Below, one piece after another: positions 18,346-28,424 of a stretch of 64,000 nt of DNA. The notes beneath the pieces are model-generated. The model did not search any database and was not told the DNA's origin. It saw only the letters and a list, made by a program, of their open reading frames with translations. Where the stretch lies: assembly GCA_938017825.1 (NCBI GenBank), contig CALIJE010000011.1, positions 1 through 64,000 on the forward strand, given 5' to 3'. This DNA is from an uncultured Flavobacteriaceae bacterium. Lineage in GTDB: Bacteria; Bacteroidota; Bacteroidia; Flavobacteriales; Flavobacteriaceae. Position numbers and translations under genes: made by a program. The stretch's first letter is position 1. Every line of letters starts with the position of its first letter.

Positions 18346-19350
18346 ATGTTGCTCCGAAAAATACTGTTTCCGTTTTCCCTGTTGTATGCCTTGGTGGTCC
18401 GGTATCGGAATTATCTGTATGATGCGGGAATTAAAAAATCTACAGTATTCAGGACAAAGACCATTTGTATTGGGAACCTTAGCGTAGGGGGTACCGGTAA
18501 AACACCAATGACCGAGTATCTTATAGGTCAATTGAAAAATGATCATAAAGTTGCTGTGCTAAGTCGCGGATATAAGCGAAAAAGTACCGGATTTCTTCTG
18601 GCGGATGAGCAATCTTCGGTTGAGTCTCTTGGCGATGAGCCCTATCAAATACATAATAAATTCCCAAAGATAGCGGTTGCCGTCGATGCCGATCGACGAA
18701 ACGGAATTGCACTGCTGGAAAAACAAATAAAGCCCGATGTCATTTTGTTGGATGATGCCTTTCAACATCGAAAAGTTAAGGCTGGTCTGAATATTTTGCT
18801 TACGGCTTACGGAAAATTGTATTGCGACGATTGGTATTTGCCAACAGGAAATCTTCGTGATAGCAAAAGGGAGGCCAAGCGTGCAGATGTAATCGTGGTT
18901 ACCAAATGCCCCTCTAACATCTCAAACGAGCAGCAAAAGCAATTACGGGATAAAATTAGGCCAAACGCTAACCAACAATTGCTATTTAGCTGCTTAGTCA
19001 ATGACGCTGGCTTTCACAGTAGAAAGGAAGTGGTCGACATTTCGGCATTTAAAGGAAAAAAGGTAAGCTTGGTTACCGGTATTGCTGATTCACAGCCTCT
19101 TAAAACGTATTTAGAGGGGCGTGGACTAGCTTTTGAGCATTTATCCTATACAGACCATCATTTTTTTACAACCAAGGAATTAGTGTACTTAAATTCGAAA
19201 GAGGTGGTTATTACAACTGAGAAGGATTTTATGCGCCTGAAAGAACATATTGGTGCATTATACTATATTCCAGTAAGACATGAATTTGTCGGCGATGATG
19301 GGGCACAGTTGGCCAACGTGGTAACGACTTTTATGAAGCAGGGTATTTGA
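18346..19350 (+). CDS. lpxK: Tetraacyldisaccharide 4'-kinase
   Basis: CIGNLSVGGTGKTPMTEYLIGQL, VAVLSRGYKRKS, LDDAFQHRKVKAGLNILL; start ATG 18346. Confidence 0.92.
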   Translation: MLLRKILFPFSLLYALVVRYRNYLYDAGIKKSTVFRTKTICIGNLSVGGTGKTPMTEYLIGQLKNDHKVAVLSRGYKRKSTGFLLADEQSSVESLGDEPYQIHNKFPKIAVAVDADRRNGIALLEKQIKPDVILLDDAFQHRKVKAGLNILLTAYGKLYCDDWYLPTGNLRDSKREAKRADVIVVTKCPSNISNEQQKQLRDKIRPNANQQLLFSCLVNDAGFHSRKEVVDISAFKGKKVSLVTGIADSQPLKTYLEGRGLAFEHLSYTDHHFFTTKELVYLNSKEVVITTEKDFMRLKEHIGALYYIPVRHEFVGDDGAQLANVVTTFMKQGI

Positions 19351-21553
19351 CCCTCTTTTTGTCAAAGATGTTCTCGCCGATTTTTTGGTAGAAAACCTCA
19401 GGTTTAAACGGTTTGGTAACCACATCGTTACAACCGGCGGCATAGAATGCCTCTAAGCTATCATCCAAAGATATAGCAGTAAGCGCAACAATTGGGGTGC
19501 TTTTGTCAAATTTTCTTATCTCAATCGTAGCTTGGTCGCCGCTGATGCCCGGCATGTGAATGTCCATTAATATGGCGTCGTACGAATTTTTCTTCGCCAG
19601 GTTGATCGCCTCGTTGCCGTTGTTTGCAATATCACTGGTTATTTGTTTTTTCGACAACATTTTTTTGGTAATCACCTGATTGATCTTGTTATCCTCTACA
19701 ATAAGAATATGAAGGCCATCAAAGTCATAATCGGTTGTCGAAATCTCGAAAGGAATATCATCGACCACACTGTCTTTGCTTTTTAACTTCAATTCAAAAA
19801 AGAAAGAACTACCCTTGCCGAGTTCACTTTCTAATTGAATCTCGCTTTCGAATAGTCCAAGTAAACTTTTTACGATAGTTAGTCCAAGACCAGTACCTCC
19901 GTACTCCCTGTTAATTTGAATAGAACCCTGCTCAAAGCCTTCGAAAATGCTCTCTTGCTGGTCTTTTGAAATGCCAATACCATTATCTTCAACTTCAAAA
20001 TAAACGGTCACCTCATCATCCATTGCCTTCATTAGTTTGGCGACAACCCTTACTTTACCATCCTTGGTAAATTTGAGGGAGTTGCCCACTAGGTTCATAA
20101 AGACTTGGGATAATTTCAAAGGGTCGCTCATTAAATTGGTCGGAATGGCATCATCGTATTCCAATACAATTTCCGTATTGTTCTCTTTGGCACTCTGTTG
20201 TAACGAATCGATAACCTCTTGAAGCATTTTCTTTAGATTGAAATCGATATTAAGAGGTTCTAGTTTATCGGCATCTATTTTATTGATTTGCAGAATATCA
20301 TTGATAAAGTTCAGAAGGTAGTCCCCTGAAAATTTCAAAGATTTTAAATGTTCTTCCTGATTTTTGGTAGGATTTTCCTCAAGCAACAAATGGGTAAGGC
20401 CTGTTACTGCATACAATGGCGTTCTCAATTCATGGCTTACCGTAGAAAGAAAGTTTGTTTTGGCTTCCATAGCCTGTACCGCCGCATCGCGGGCCGCCTG
20501 CAACTCACTGTTCTTTATTTGCAACAGATCGTTGGTTTTGAGCTTAATCTGATTATTGCGATAGAGGGAAATTGCCAAAAGCGAAATGATGGTCAGGAAG
20601 GCAGAGGTTAATATGGCCGTAAGTTCAGATCGGTTTGCCGATTGGCTCAATTCTTCGTTTTCAGACTCTAACCTAATAATTTCATTGTCCTTGGTGTTGT
20701 TCAATATTTTGTCGGCTGTTTTCGAAGCTGTTTTTAGTTTGGCCACCGTAAAAATAGAATCTTTGATATTGAGCAGATTTTGTTTGTTATTTAAGGCCAA
20801 ATCGTATCGTTTACTTTTCTGGTACAATTCAGACAGTAACTCATTTACTTCAACAACTTCATTAAAAAATTTGTTGTCCCTCGACAGCGCCAATGCTTTC
20901 TCGGCATTAACTATGCTCTCTTCCAAATTGTCAGTGGCGAGGTTCATTTTTGACAAACCGATATAGGCATTTGTGGTCAAATATTCTTGCTCGTAAGGGT
21001 CCGTATTTATTACAAGTGAATTGAAATTCTTGGAGGCTATATCATATTTTTCGAGTCCTAAGTAAATATTCCCTTCTATAAGTAATACATTGTTGATTAA
21101 ATTTCTATCGTTGCTTAATTGCCTTGTTTCTTCAAGATCTTCCAAGGCTTGGTAGTTGTTACCGTCTTCGAACTTTCCTACCGCCGCAATGAATTTATGC
21201 GTTGCCTTGCCATAGGGGTATTCAAGATCGGCTAATTTGCCTTTGGCCCTGTCCCAGTAGAAGTCTGCGTCTTTTCGTTTATCAAGCTTCATGTAGATTA
21301 AGGCGAACTTATGATAGCTGTCGATCAAAGCTTTAAAGTCCTCATCTTTCTCTGCAACGATGGCTGCGTTCTCAATAGCTTTTAAGGCTTTTTCTGTTTG
21401 ACTTTGATTAGAGAGGCTGCGAGCTTCATTAAAGTATTCTATGGTGCTTCTTGAGGGGATGGAGTCTTGCGCCGAGAGCGTAGAAAATCCGGCTACAAGG
21501 ACAAGTAGTAGGCAACAATTGGAGATTATACGATGTAGCTTTTGAGTTTTCAA
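19331..21553 (-). CDS. Hybrid sensor histidine kinase/response regulator with N-terminal TPR repeats
   Basis: FLSTVSHELRTPLYAVTGL (H box), GNSLKF, DNGIGI, GGTGLGLTI, C-term receiver DAILMDIHMPGISG. Confidence 0.9.
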   Translation of the reverse strand: MKTQKLHRIISNCCLLLVLVAGFSTLSAQDSIPSRSTIEYFNEARSLSNQSQTEKALKAIENAAIVAEKDEDFKALIDSYHKFALIYMKLDKRKDADFYWDRAKGKLADLEYPYGKATHKFIAAVGKFEDGNNYQALEDLEETRQLSNDRNLINNVLLIEGNIYLGLEKYDIASKNFNSLVINTDPYEQEYLTTNAYIGLSKMNLATDNLEESIVNAEKALALSRDNKFFNEVVEVNELLSELYQKSKRYDLALNNKQNLLNIKDSIFTVAKLKTASKTADKILNNTKDNEIIRLESENEELSQSANRSELTAILTSAFLTIISLLAISLYRNNQIKLKTNDLLQIKNSELQAARDAAVQAMEAKTNFLSTVSHELRTPLYAVTGLTHLLLEENPTKNQEEHLKSLKFSGDYLLNFINDILQINKIDADKLEPLNIDFNLKKMLQEVIDSLQQSAKENNTEIVLEYDDAIPTNLMSDPLKLSQVFMNLVGNSLKFTKDGKVRVVAKLMKAMDDEVTVYFEVEDNGIGISKDQQESIFEGFEQGSIQINREYGGTGLGLTIVKSLLGLFESEIQLESELGKGSSFFFELKLKSKDSVVDDIPFEISTTDYDFDGLHILIVEDNKINQVITKKMLSKKQITSDIANNGNEAINLAKKNSYDAILMDIHMPGISGDQATIEIRKFDKSTPIVALTAISLDDSLEAFYAAGCNDVVTKPFKPEVFYQKIGENIFDKKRVKYPAS

Positions 21554-22560
21554 ACGTATTTTTTATCGATCAGCAAGTCTATAAGGTCGATGATCCGGCT
21601 ACTGTAGCCAGATTCATTATCATACCAGCCTATTATTTTTACCATTTTGCCGATAACCGAAGTCATCTGTGAATCAAACGTACAAGAATAGCAACTATTG
21701 TTTATGTCGATGGAAACAATAGGGTCCTCTGTGTATAAAAGTATGTTTTTCAGCTCTTTGAGAGAAATTTTCTTGAAATTTTCATTGATTTCCTCAATGC
21801 TTGTTGGTCGTTTTACGTTGAACGTAATGTCTGTCAAGGATCCGTTTGGTACGGGAACGCGAATACCGCAACCCCCGATGACCTCTGAAAGATGCGGAAA
21901 TATCTTGGTCAGTGCTTTTGCAGCACCAGTAGTTGTCGGTACTATTGATTGGCTTGCAGCACGAGCACGTCTCAAATCATGATGTGGCTGGTCATGTAGA
22001 CTTTGATCAGTGGTGTAGGAGTGTATAGTGGTGATATAGGCCTGCTCAATACCGCAAAGATCATCAATGACCTTTATCATGGGCGCCGCATTGTTCGTGG
22101 TACAAGAGGCATTTGAAAGAATATGATCAGTATCGCCCACCTTATCTTCGTTAATTCCGAAAATGACCATTTTGATGAGGTCGTCTACCGGCGGAACGGA
22201 TAGGATTACTTTTTTTGCACCATTAGCAAGGTGGTGTTGAAGACTGGCGGTATCCTTAAATTTGCCCGAAGACTCGATTACAATATCTACCTGGTGCGCC
22301 TTCCAATCAATCTTCTTGGGATGATCTCCGTTGAGAAGAGCGATTTTTTGCCCATTTACAATGATATGGCTTTCGTCATGGTCCACTTCCCCTTGAAAGA
22401 TCCCATGAATACTATCGTATTTTAGCAAATGGGAGAGCGTTCTGGTATCCGAAAGATCATTGATTGCAGTTATTTGTGCATGTGGATGACCTTGCAACAA
22501 ACGAAATACTCTTCGTCCTATTCGTCCAAATCCATTAATTCCGATGTTTAGTGTATTCAT
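21550..22560 (-). CDS. gapA: Type I glyceraldehyde-3-phosphate dehydrogenase
   Basis: IGINGFGRIGRRVFRLL, ILSNASCTTNNAAPMIKV, DQSLHDQPHHDLRRARAASQSIVPTTTGAAKA. Confidence 0.93.
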   Translation of the reverse strand: MNTLNIGINGFGRIGRRVFRLLQGHPHAQITAINDLSDTRTLSHLLKYDSIHGIFQGEVDHDESHIIVNGQKIALLNGDHPKKIDWKAHQVDIVIESSGKFKDTASLQHHLANGAKKVILSVPPVDDLIKMVIFGINEDKVGDTDHILSNASCTTNNAAPMIKVIDDLCGIEQAYITTIHSYTTDQSLHDQPHHDLRRARAASQSIVPTTTGAAKALTKIFPHLSEVIGGCGIRVPVPNGSLTDITFNVKRPTSIEEINENFKKISLKELKNILLYTEDPIVSIDINNSCYSCTFDSQMTSVIGKMVKIIGWYDNESGYSSRIIDLIDLLIDKKYV

Positions 22561-22605
22561 AGGGGCAGCATGAACTATTTGAAACTCGTCGTGGTTCAAG
22601 GATTG

Positions 22606-23499
22606 TTAGTCAATATGCTTGTGCGCCTTGTAGGAAGATCTCACTAAGGCACCACTTTCAACGTGACGAAAACCCATTTTAAGGCCTATTTCCTCGTATT
22701 TTTTAAATTGCCCGGGCAATATGAATTCTTTTACCGGTAAATGCTTCTTAGAGGGCTGTAGATACTGACCTATGGTCACAACATCAACATTCGCAGCACG
22801 AAGGTCCTGCATGGTTTCGATTACTTCCTCTTCCAATTCCCCAAGTCCGAGCATAATACCAGACTTTGTGCGATTGATTCCATTGGCCCTTAAATACCGT
22901 AAAACTTCCAGACTGCGTTCGTATTTGGCCTGAATTCGAACTTCCCTTGTCAAGCGTTTTACAGTTTCCATATTATGGGAAACCACTTCAGGGGCCACAT
23001 CGATAATCCTGTTCAAATGTCTTTCAATGCCCTGAAAATCGGGTATCAGCGTTTCTAATGTGGTGCTTGGGTTCATTCTTCGAATGGCCTTAACGGTTTC
23101 GGCCCAAATAATAGAACCCATGTCTTTGAGGTCATCCCTGTCAACAGAAGTGATCACCGCATGTTTAATGCCCATTATTTTTATAGATCGCGCTACCTTT
23201 TCAGGTTCCGCCCAATCTACATCTTCCGGTCTGCCGGTCTTTACGCCACAGAAACCACAAGATCTTGTACAAATATTGCCTAAGATCATAAAGGTGGCCG
23301 TACCCTCTCCCCAGCATTCTCCCATATTAGGGCAGCTGCCAGAGGTGCAAATGGTGTGCAGATCGTATTTTTCGACCAAGCCACGAAGTTGGGTATATTT
23401 CTTCCCGGTAGGCAGTTTTACCCGTAACCATTTTGGTTTTCCCTTGGGGGGAAGTACACTTGTTTCGGCATTTTCGCCCATAGTCATAATTTTAAGCAA
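22606..23499 (-). CDS. lipA: Lipoyl synthase (radical SAM)
   Basis: [41 protein letters not shown]; a TATATTTG -7-like box at 23504-23497 suggests the true start is an internal ATG (23487 or 23481). Confidence 0.95.
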   Translation of the reverse strand: MLKIMTMGENAETSVLPPKGKPKWLRVKLPTGKKYTQLRGLVEKYDLHTICTSGSCPNMGECWGEGTATFMILGNICTRSCGFCGVKTGRPEDVDWAEPEKVARSIKIMGIKHAVITSVDRDDLKDMGSIIWAETVKAIRRMNPSTTLETLIPDFQGIERHLNRIIDVAPEVVSHNMETVKRLTREVRIQAKYERSLEVLRYLRANGINRTKSGIMLGLGELEEEVIETMQDLRAANVDVVTIGQYLQPSKKHLPVKEFILPGQFKKYEEIGLKMGFRHVESGALVRSSYKAHKHID

Positions 23500-23546
23500 A
23501 TATACGAAGTTATGGCCGTTCTGAAGGTAGGAATAAGGAGCTGCGA

Positions 23547-24104
23547 CTAGCGTTTTTTAATGATTTCTGCCAATAATTTTTTGGCCCGTAAAAGCTTCAC
23601 CTTTACATTGTTCATCGGCTCGTTGAGTTCAGCAGCGATATCAGCATAACTCATTTCATTAAAGAACCGCAGATTTATTACCTCTTGATAGTTGGGTTTT
23701 AGTTTTTTTATATCATTGAGCAAGTCTGCAAGATTTTGCTCGGTAATCAGGCGGTCCTCTACAGTAGGGGCATCATCTAGCACTTTTTTTACGGCATCAT
23801 TCGCGCCACGAGAATCCAATATGTCGCGTTTTCTTTTTCGAACAAGGTCGATATGTATGTTTTTCGAAATGGTCAGCAACCAGGTTTTAAACTCATACGA
23901 ATCGTCGTAGGTATCTATTTTGTCGAATGCCTTGGAAAAGGTTTGAATAGAAATATCCTCGGCATCGTTTTCGTTTTGGGTGCGTTTTAATTGAAAACCA
24001 TACACTTCGTTCCAACAAGCATCCAATAGGTTGCTAAAAGCGATTTGATTGCCTTCTTTTGCCTTTGAGATTATTTGATTTAGTTTGTCTTTGGGTGTAT
24101 CCAA
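23547..24104 (-). CDS. ECF-type RNA polymerase sigma factor
   Basis: Sigma70 region 2 ([21 protein letters not shown]...[22 protein letters not shown]) and region 4 ([18 protein letters not shown]). Confidence 0.9.
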   Translation of the reverse strand: MDTPKDKLNQIISKAKEGNQIAFSNLLDACWNEVYGFQLKRTQNENDAEDISIQTFSKAFDKIDTYDDSYEFKTWLLTISKNIHIDLVRKRKRDILDSRGANDAVKKVLDDAPTVEDRLITEQNLADLLNDIKKLKPNYQEVINLRFFNEMSYADIAAELNEPMNNVKVKLLRAKKLLAEIIKKR

Positions 24105-24145
24105 ACTACGGGGTTTAACGAATCAAGGTTCAGACTCGACTTCAA

Positions 24146-24349
24146 CTATTGCGTAATTTCGTCTATTTTACAATCCTGTTCGCTGGGCAATTTGCCGCAC
24201 ATGCCGCAGGCTTGCCCATCTTGATTCAGAAACGGACTTTGGCTTGCACAGGTCCCTGCGAATTCGCCATCCTTTTTTGTCCAAATTTTGATCGCGATTC
24301 CGGCGAATGCAATGGCTAAAAGTCCGACAGTGAGTAAGAAAAGTTTCAT
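24146..24349 (-). CDS. Small membrane-anchored/secreted Cys-rich protein
   Basis: N-terminal hydrophobic helix then GTCASQSPFLNQDGQACGMCGKLPSEQDCK; TAACTTTG box upstream (24372-24365). Confidence 0.65.
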   Translation of the reverse strand: MKLFLLTVGLLAIAFAGIAIKIWTKKDGEFAGTCASQSPFLNQDGQACGMCGKLPSEQDCKIDEITQ

Positions 24350-24376
24350 CTAAACAATTTTAGACAAAGTTACAAA

Positions 24377-24405
24377 AATAAAGCCCCGACCTAGGCCGGG
24401 GCTCT
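24377..24405 (-). terminator. Intrinsic terminator after anti-sigma gene
   Basis: Minus strand GAGCCCCG-GCCTAGGT-CGGGGCTTTATTTTTG. Confidence 0.75.
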
Positions 24406-24425
24406 ACAATATCTATGAGATTTAA

Positions 24426-25184
24426 TTAGTAGGCAATATTCGCCACTATATTTTCTACGGTAGGTGTTTCATTGCCTCCTTTAGGTTCTATGGTAATATA
24501 ACCAACAGCTTCTTCGGCATAAGGCAGTGCCATTAACTTTTCTTTGTCGGTGGCCTCTTGAATAACACCAAGATTAACCATCTTTCCATTAACTTCAGCC
24601 CACATCTGAAAACACTGATTTTCAGGTAGATTAGGCAGTTTGCTTACATTGATATACGAAAGTTTTTTAACTGGATTGATGTAAGCGATGGCCTTAAGTT
24701 CTTTTGCTTTTTTGTTTCCGTTGACATTATATTTCTTTGTCTTCGGATTATTCAAAACAATGAATTGGTTACGCACATCTTCCAAGCGCTCTTTCATATC
24801 TTCCTCCAATAATTGAATTTTGTTATTGACCATTTCATTCTCTTCTTGTAAGCTCTGATTCTGGTCGTAAAAGAAGTAAGACGCTCCTGCGAACAAAAGG
24901 GTTGCAAGACTGGCCGCCACGGCATATCTAAAGAAACGTTTTCTGCCTACATGTTCTGATTTGATTCGGGCTATAATTCTTTGCTTTAACCCTTCAGGGG
25001 TCTTGATAGCGTGTAGCTTTGCAAAAGCCTCAAGATTTTCCTGAAGCTCATCATAGGTCTCACGAACCTGAGGGTACATGGCAATGTATCGCTCTACTTG
25101 AAGATTTTCCTGTGCATTGGTAGTACCCAAAAGGTATTTTTCCAATAGGTCCGAATCTAGAAAAATTTTAATCTTATCTTTCAT
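24426..25184 (-). CDS. Anti-sigma factor (RskA-like)
   Basis: KYLLGTTNAQENLQVERYIAMYPQVRETYDELQENLEAFA, single TM, anti-sigma-K-like C-terminus (NLPENQCFQMWAEVNGKMVNLGVI). Confidence 0.8.
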   Translation of the reverse strand: MKDKIKIFLDSDLLEKYLLGTTNAQENLQVERYIAMYPQVRETYDELQENLEAFAKLHAIKTPEGLKQRIIARIKSEHVGRKRFFRYAVAASLATLLFAGASYFFYDQNQSLQEENEMVNNKIQLLEEDMKERLEDVRNQFIVLNNPKTKKYNVNGNKKAKELKAIAYINPVKKLSYINVSKLPNLPENQCFQMWAEVNGKMVNLGVIQEATDKEKLMALPYAEEAVGYITIEPKGGNETPTVENIVANIAY

Positions 25185-25247
25185 CTTAAGTTCATTTACC
25201 CAGAGGGGGGCGCAATCTGTCTAACAATTTAGAAAGATTACCTCTGA

Positions 25248-25817
25248 TTAAGTTTGTATTAGGTTGATCACGAGTATCCAAAGCATCGGTGATCCGTAAA
25301 TTTTTTTCAACTCCCGAAGGCCAATTTTAAGCCTTGATTTAATCGTTCCCAACGGAATATCCAGTTCATCACTGGCCTCTTGTTGGGTCATCCCTTGAAA
25401 AAATAGGGCTTCAAGCACTACTTGGTACTTGTCCTCTATCTTATCCAAGTTCTCACGAACATCCATGAGCTCGGGTTTGATGCTATCGACACCTAGATTA
25501 TATACGTCAGAAACATCCATTTGGATTTCTTTATCCGATTTAGTGTTTCTACTTCGTAACTTATCAATTGCCGTGTTGCGCGTAATTCTGAACAGCCAAG
25601 TAAAGAGCTTTGCCTTTGTTGGGTCGTATGAATCTGATTTTTTCCAGATTTTTACAAAACTTTCTTGTAATACGTCTTGTGCCAATTCCTCGTTTCGTAC
25701 CACCTTATTGGCAACTCCGTAAAGGGTATCGCCATAATGTTCGTACAAAAGTGAAATCGCTTTTTCATTTCGCTCTTGAAGCAATTCTACAATATGCTTT
25801 TCGAGAAGTGTGCTCAT
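25248..25817 (-). CDS. ECF-type RNA polymerase sigma factor
   Basis: NEELAQDVLQESFVKIWKKSDSYDPTKAKLFTWLFRITRNTAIDKLRSR; region 4 EALFFQGMTQQEASDELDIPLGTIKSRLKIGL. Confidence 0.9.
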   Translation of the reverse strand: MSTLLEKHIVELLQERNEKAISLLYEHYGDTLYGVANKVVRNEELAQDVLQESFVKIWKKSDSYDPTKAKLFTWLFRITRNTAIDKLRSRNTKSDKEIQMDVSDVYNLGVDSIKPELMDVRENLDKIEDKYQVVLEALFFQGMTQQEASDELDIPLGTIKSRLKIGLRELKKIYGSPMLWILVINLIQT

Positions 25818-25995
25818 ATAGTGGGATAGAATACAAAATTTTTTGTGGTTGGGGCATCCAACCGCACAAGTTGTACCGTATATAGTGAAACGCTAATTTA
25901 TAAAATTGATTGTAAAGCAGCGTGTTCTCAAAATTTTAATTACTAAATGTGCGACTGGTAATCGAACATTTAATTTTTGGTTAGTTTGGTTTGGT

Positions 25996-26036
25996 ATAAC
26001 CCCTGGATGATTTTTCATTCAGGGGTTATTTTATTT
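25996..26036 (+). terminator. Intrinsic terminator-like hairpin oriented on + strand, between two minus-strand genes
   Basis: ATAACCCCTGGATGA-tttt-TCATTCAGGGGTTAT then TTTATTTG; 15 bp stem with one G:T. Confidence 0.6.
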
Positions 26037-26066
26037 GAAGAAAATCAAATATGCTGATTCAGGTCG

Positions 26067-27086
26067 TTATTCAATAATGTTTACTTCTGGGGAAATGGTA
26101 ATTCCGAACTTGTCCTTTACCGATAACATAATGCGATGTGCGAGGTCTAAAATCTCTTTTCCACTGGCATTCCCATGATTGACCAATACCAACGCCTGAT
26201 GCTTATGTACCCCGGCATCGCCAAAGCGTTTTCCCTTGTAGCCACATTGTTCAATAAGCCAGGCAGCCGGAACTTTGATCAAGTCATCCGATACCTTGTA
26301 AAAAGGTGCCTCAGGATGCTTAGCGGAAAATTCCTCGAATTCGGCCCTGCCAATAACCGGATTCTTAAAAAAACTGCCACTGTTTCCCAACACCTTTGGG
26401 TCTGGGAGTTTTCGTTGACGAATGTTGATTACGGCATCCGAAACATCCTTGATTGTCGGATTTTGTATACCCATATTCTTAAGTTCGGTCTCTATTGCCC
26501 CATAGGAGGTATTCAGTCTATGATTCTTTTTACGCAATTTAAAATTGACCGAGACAATTATGTATTTTCCTTTTCCAGCGTTCTTAAAAAAGGAATCTCG
26601 ATATCCGAATTTGCATTCTTCTTTGTTGAAGGTCTTAAGTTTTAAAGTTGCTACCTCAAGCGCCTCACAACTTACAAAGGTGTCTTTGAGCTCTACTCCA
26701 TATGCCCCGATATTTTGAATAGGAGCAGTACCTGTATTCCCGGGAATGAGCGACATATTTTCGAGGCCACCATAATTTTGTTCCAAGGTCCATAAGACCA
26801 TTTGGTGCCAATTTTCACCTCCCATTACCTTTAGGATAACGAATTCATCATCCTCGGAAACAATTTCTTTGCCTTTTATATTTAGATGCAGTACAAGTGA
26901 ATCAATATTGCTGGTCAGCAACATATTGCTTCCTCCGCTTAGAATAAACTTTTTTGGGTACTCGCTCCAAGAAAGCGCCTGTTTCAAATCGGCGATCGAG
27001 TTGATTTCGCAAAAATGCTTGGCCTTGGCGTCAATGCCAAAGGTATTATAGTTTTTAAGGGATCGATCGTGCTGTATGTCCATCAA
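26067..27086 (-). CDS. murB: UDP-N-acetylmuramate dehydrogenase
   Basis: NTFGIDAKA, FILSGGSNMLL, SLIPGNTGTAPIQNIGAYGVE, GNSGSFFKNPVI. Confidence 0.93.
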   Translation of the reverse strand: MMDIQHDRSLKNYNTFGIDAKAKHFCEINSIADLKQALSWSEYPKKFILSGGSNMLLTSNIDSLVLHLNIKGKEIVSEDDEFVILKVMGGENWHQMVLWTLEQNYGGLENMSLIPGNTGTAPIQNIGAYGVELKDTFVSCEALEVATLKLKTFNKEECKFGYRDSFFKNAGKGKYIIVSVNFKLRKKNHRLNTSYGAIETELKNMGIQNPTIKDVSDAVINIRQRKLPDPKVLGNSGSFFKNPVIGRAEFEEFSAKHPEAPFYKVSDDLIKVPAAWLIEQCGYKGKRFGDAGVHKHQALVLVNHGNASGKEILDLAHRIMLSVKDKFGITISPEVNIIE

Positions 27087-28273
27087 CCTATATAACTTCT
27101 TAGGGCTTCTTTTAGTATGTTCACTGCACGTTTTAGACGCTCCTTATCGAGAACATAAGCTATCCTGATCTGGTTCTTACCAAGTTCTGGGGTAGCGTAG
27201 AAACCACCGGCCGGTGCAACCATGACCGTTTCGTTGTTGACCCTAAAGTCCTCTAGCAGCCATTGGGCAAAATCATCGGCATCTTTAATAGGCAATTCGG
27301 CAATACAATAGAAAGCCCCTTGAGGTCTGGCGACCTTAACACCTTCAATTTTTTCGAGTTCGGCGAGCAAGAGGTTTCTTCTGCCTACGTACTCCTCTTT
27401 TACTTCGGTAAAATACTCCTCTGGGGTGTCTAGGGCCGCTTCACTTGCAATTTGTGCATAGGTGGGCGGCGACAAGCGTGCCTGGGCAAATTTTAAGGCC
27501 GTCGCGATGACCGCCTTGTTCTTTGTGGCCAAACACCCGATACGGGCGCCACACATGCTATAACGTTTTGAAACAGAGTCAATGATGATGGCATGTTCTT
27601 CAAGTCCTTTCTCTTGAAGCACAGAATAGTGTTCCTTACCGTCATATGTAAATTCTCGATACACTTCGTCTGCGATCAAGAACAGATCGTGTTTCTTTAC
27701 GATTTCGGCTAATTTTTGAATTTCTTCCTTACTGTAGAGATAGCCAGTAGGATTACCAGGATTGCATATTAAAATGGCTTTCGTCTTGGGGCCTATCAAA
27801 TTTTCGAAATCGGCGATGGGGGGTAGTGCAAAATTGTTTTCAATAGACGAAACAACAGGTACTACCCTTACGCCAGCCGCTTTTGCAAAACCATTGTAAT
27901 TCGCATAGAAAGGCTCCGGAATGATAACTTCATCGGCTGTATCGGCTATGCTTCCCAAAACAAAGTTCAAGGCTTCAGAACCACCTGTGGTTACAATGAT
28001 ATCGCTGGCAGCGAGATGAATATCGTTTTGAGCGTAATACCGCGCCAATTTTTCCCGGTACTGCTCAGAACCTTCGGTGCGGCTATAGGCCAATACCTCT
28101 AGATTGTTATTGCGCACTGCATCAAGCGCCACCCTGGGCGTTTTTATATCGGGTTGTCCGATGTTGAGGTGAATGACCTTGGCACCCTTCTTTTTGGCTT
28201 CCTCGGCGAATGGAACAAGTTTCCTGATTGGTGATTCGGGCATTGAAAGCCCCTTTTGGGATACGTTTGGCAT
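27083..28273 (-). CDS. Pyridoxal phosphate-dependent aminotransferase (class I/II)
   Basis: VIHLNIGQPDIKTP, ICNPGNPTGYLYSKEEI, LIADEVYREFTYDG, DSVSKRYSMCGARIGC. Confidence 0.92.
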   Translation of the reverse strand: MPNVSQKGLSMPESPIRKLVPFAEEAKKKGAKVIHLNIGQPDIKTPRVALDAVRNNNLEVLAYSRTEGSEQYREKLARYYAQNDIHLAASDIIVTTGGSEALNFVLGSIADTADEVIIPEPFYANYNGFAKAAGVRVVPVVSSIENNFALPPIADFENLIGPKTKAILICNPGNPTGYLYSKEEIQKLAEIVKKHDLFLIADEVYREFTYDGKEHYSVLQEKGLEEHAIIIDSVSKRYSMCGARIGCLATKNKAVIATALKFAQARLSPPTYAQIASEAALDTPEEYFTEVKEEYVGRRNLLLAELEKIEGVKVARPQGAFYCIAELPIKDADDFAQWLLEDFRVNNETVMVAPAGGFYATPELGKNQIRIAYVLDKERLKRAVNILKEALRSYIG

Positions 28274-28424
28274 AGGCTGGCGGGTTTGTACAAAAATGGT
28301 AAATCATTGGTAACAAAGCAACCGCTGAGCCTGTAATTTACTAATGAAAGCCCTGTTAAAGTTTAAATTGGTACCGTTATTTTCCTTAACTTGAAGGGTA
28401 GTTCATGTAAAAATCGATTTCTCG

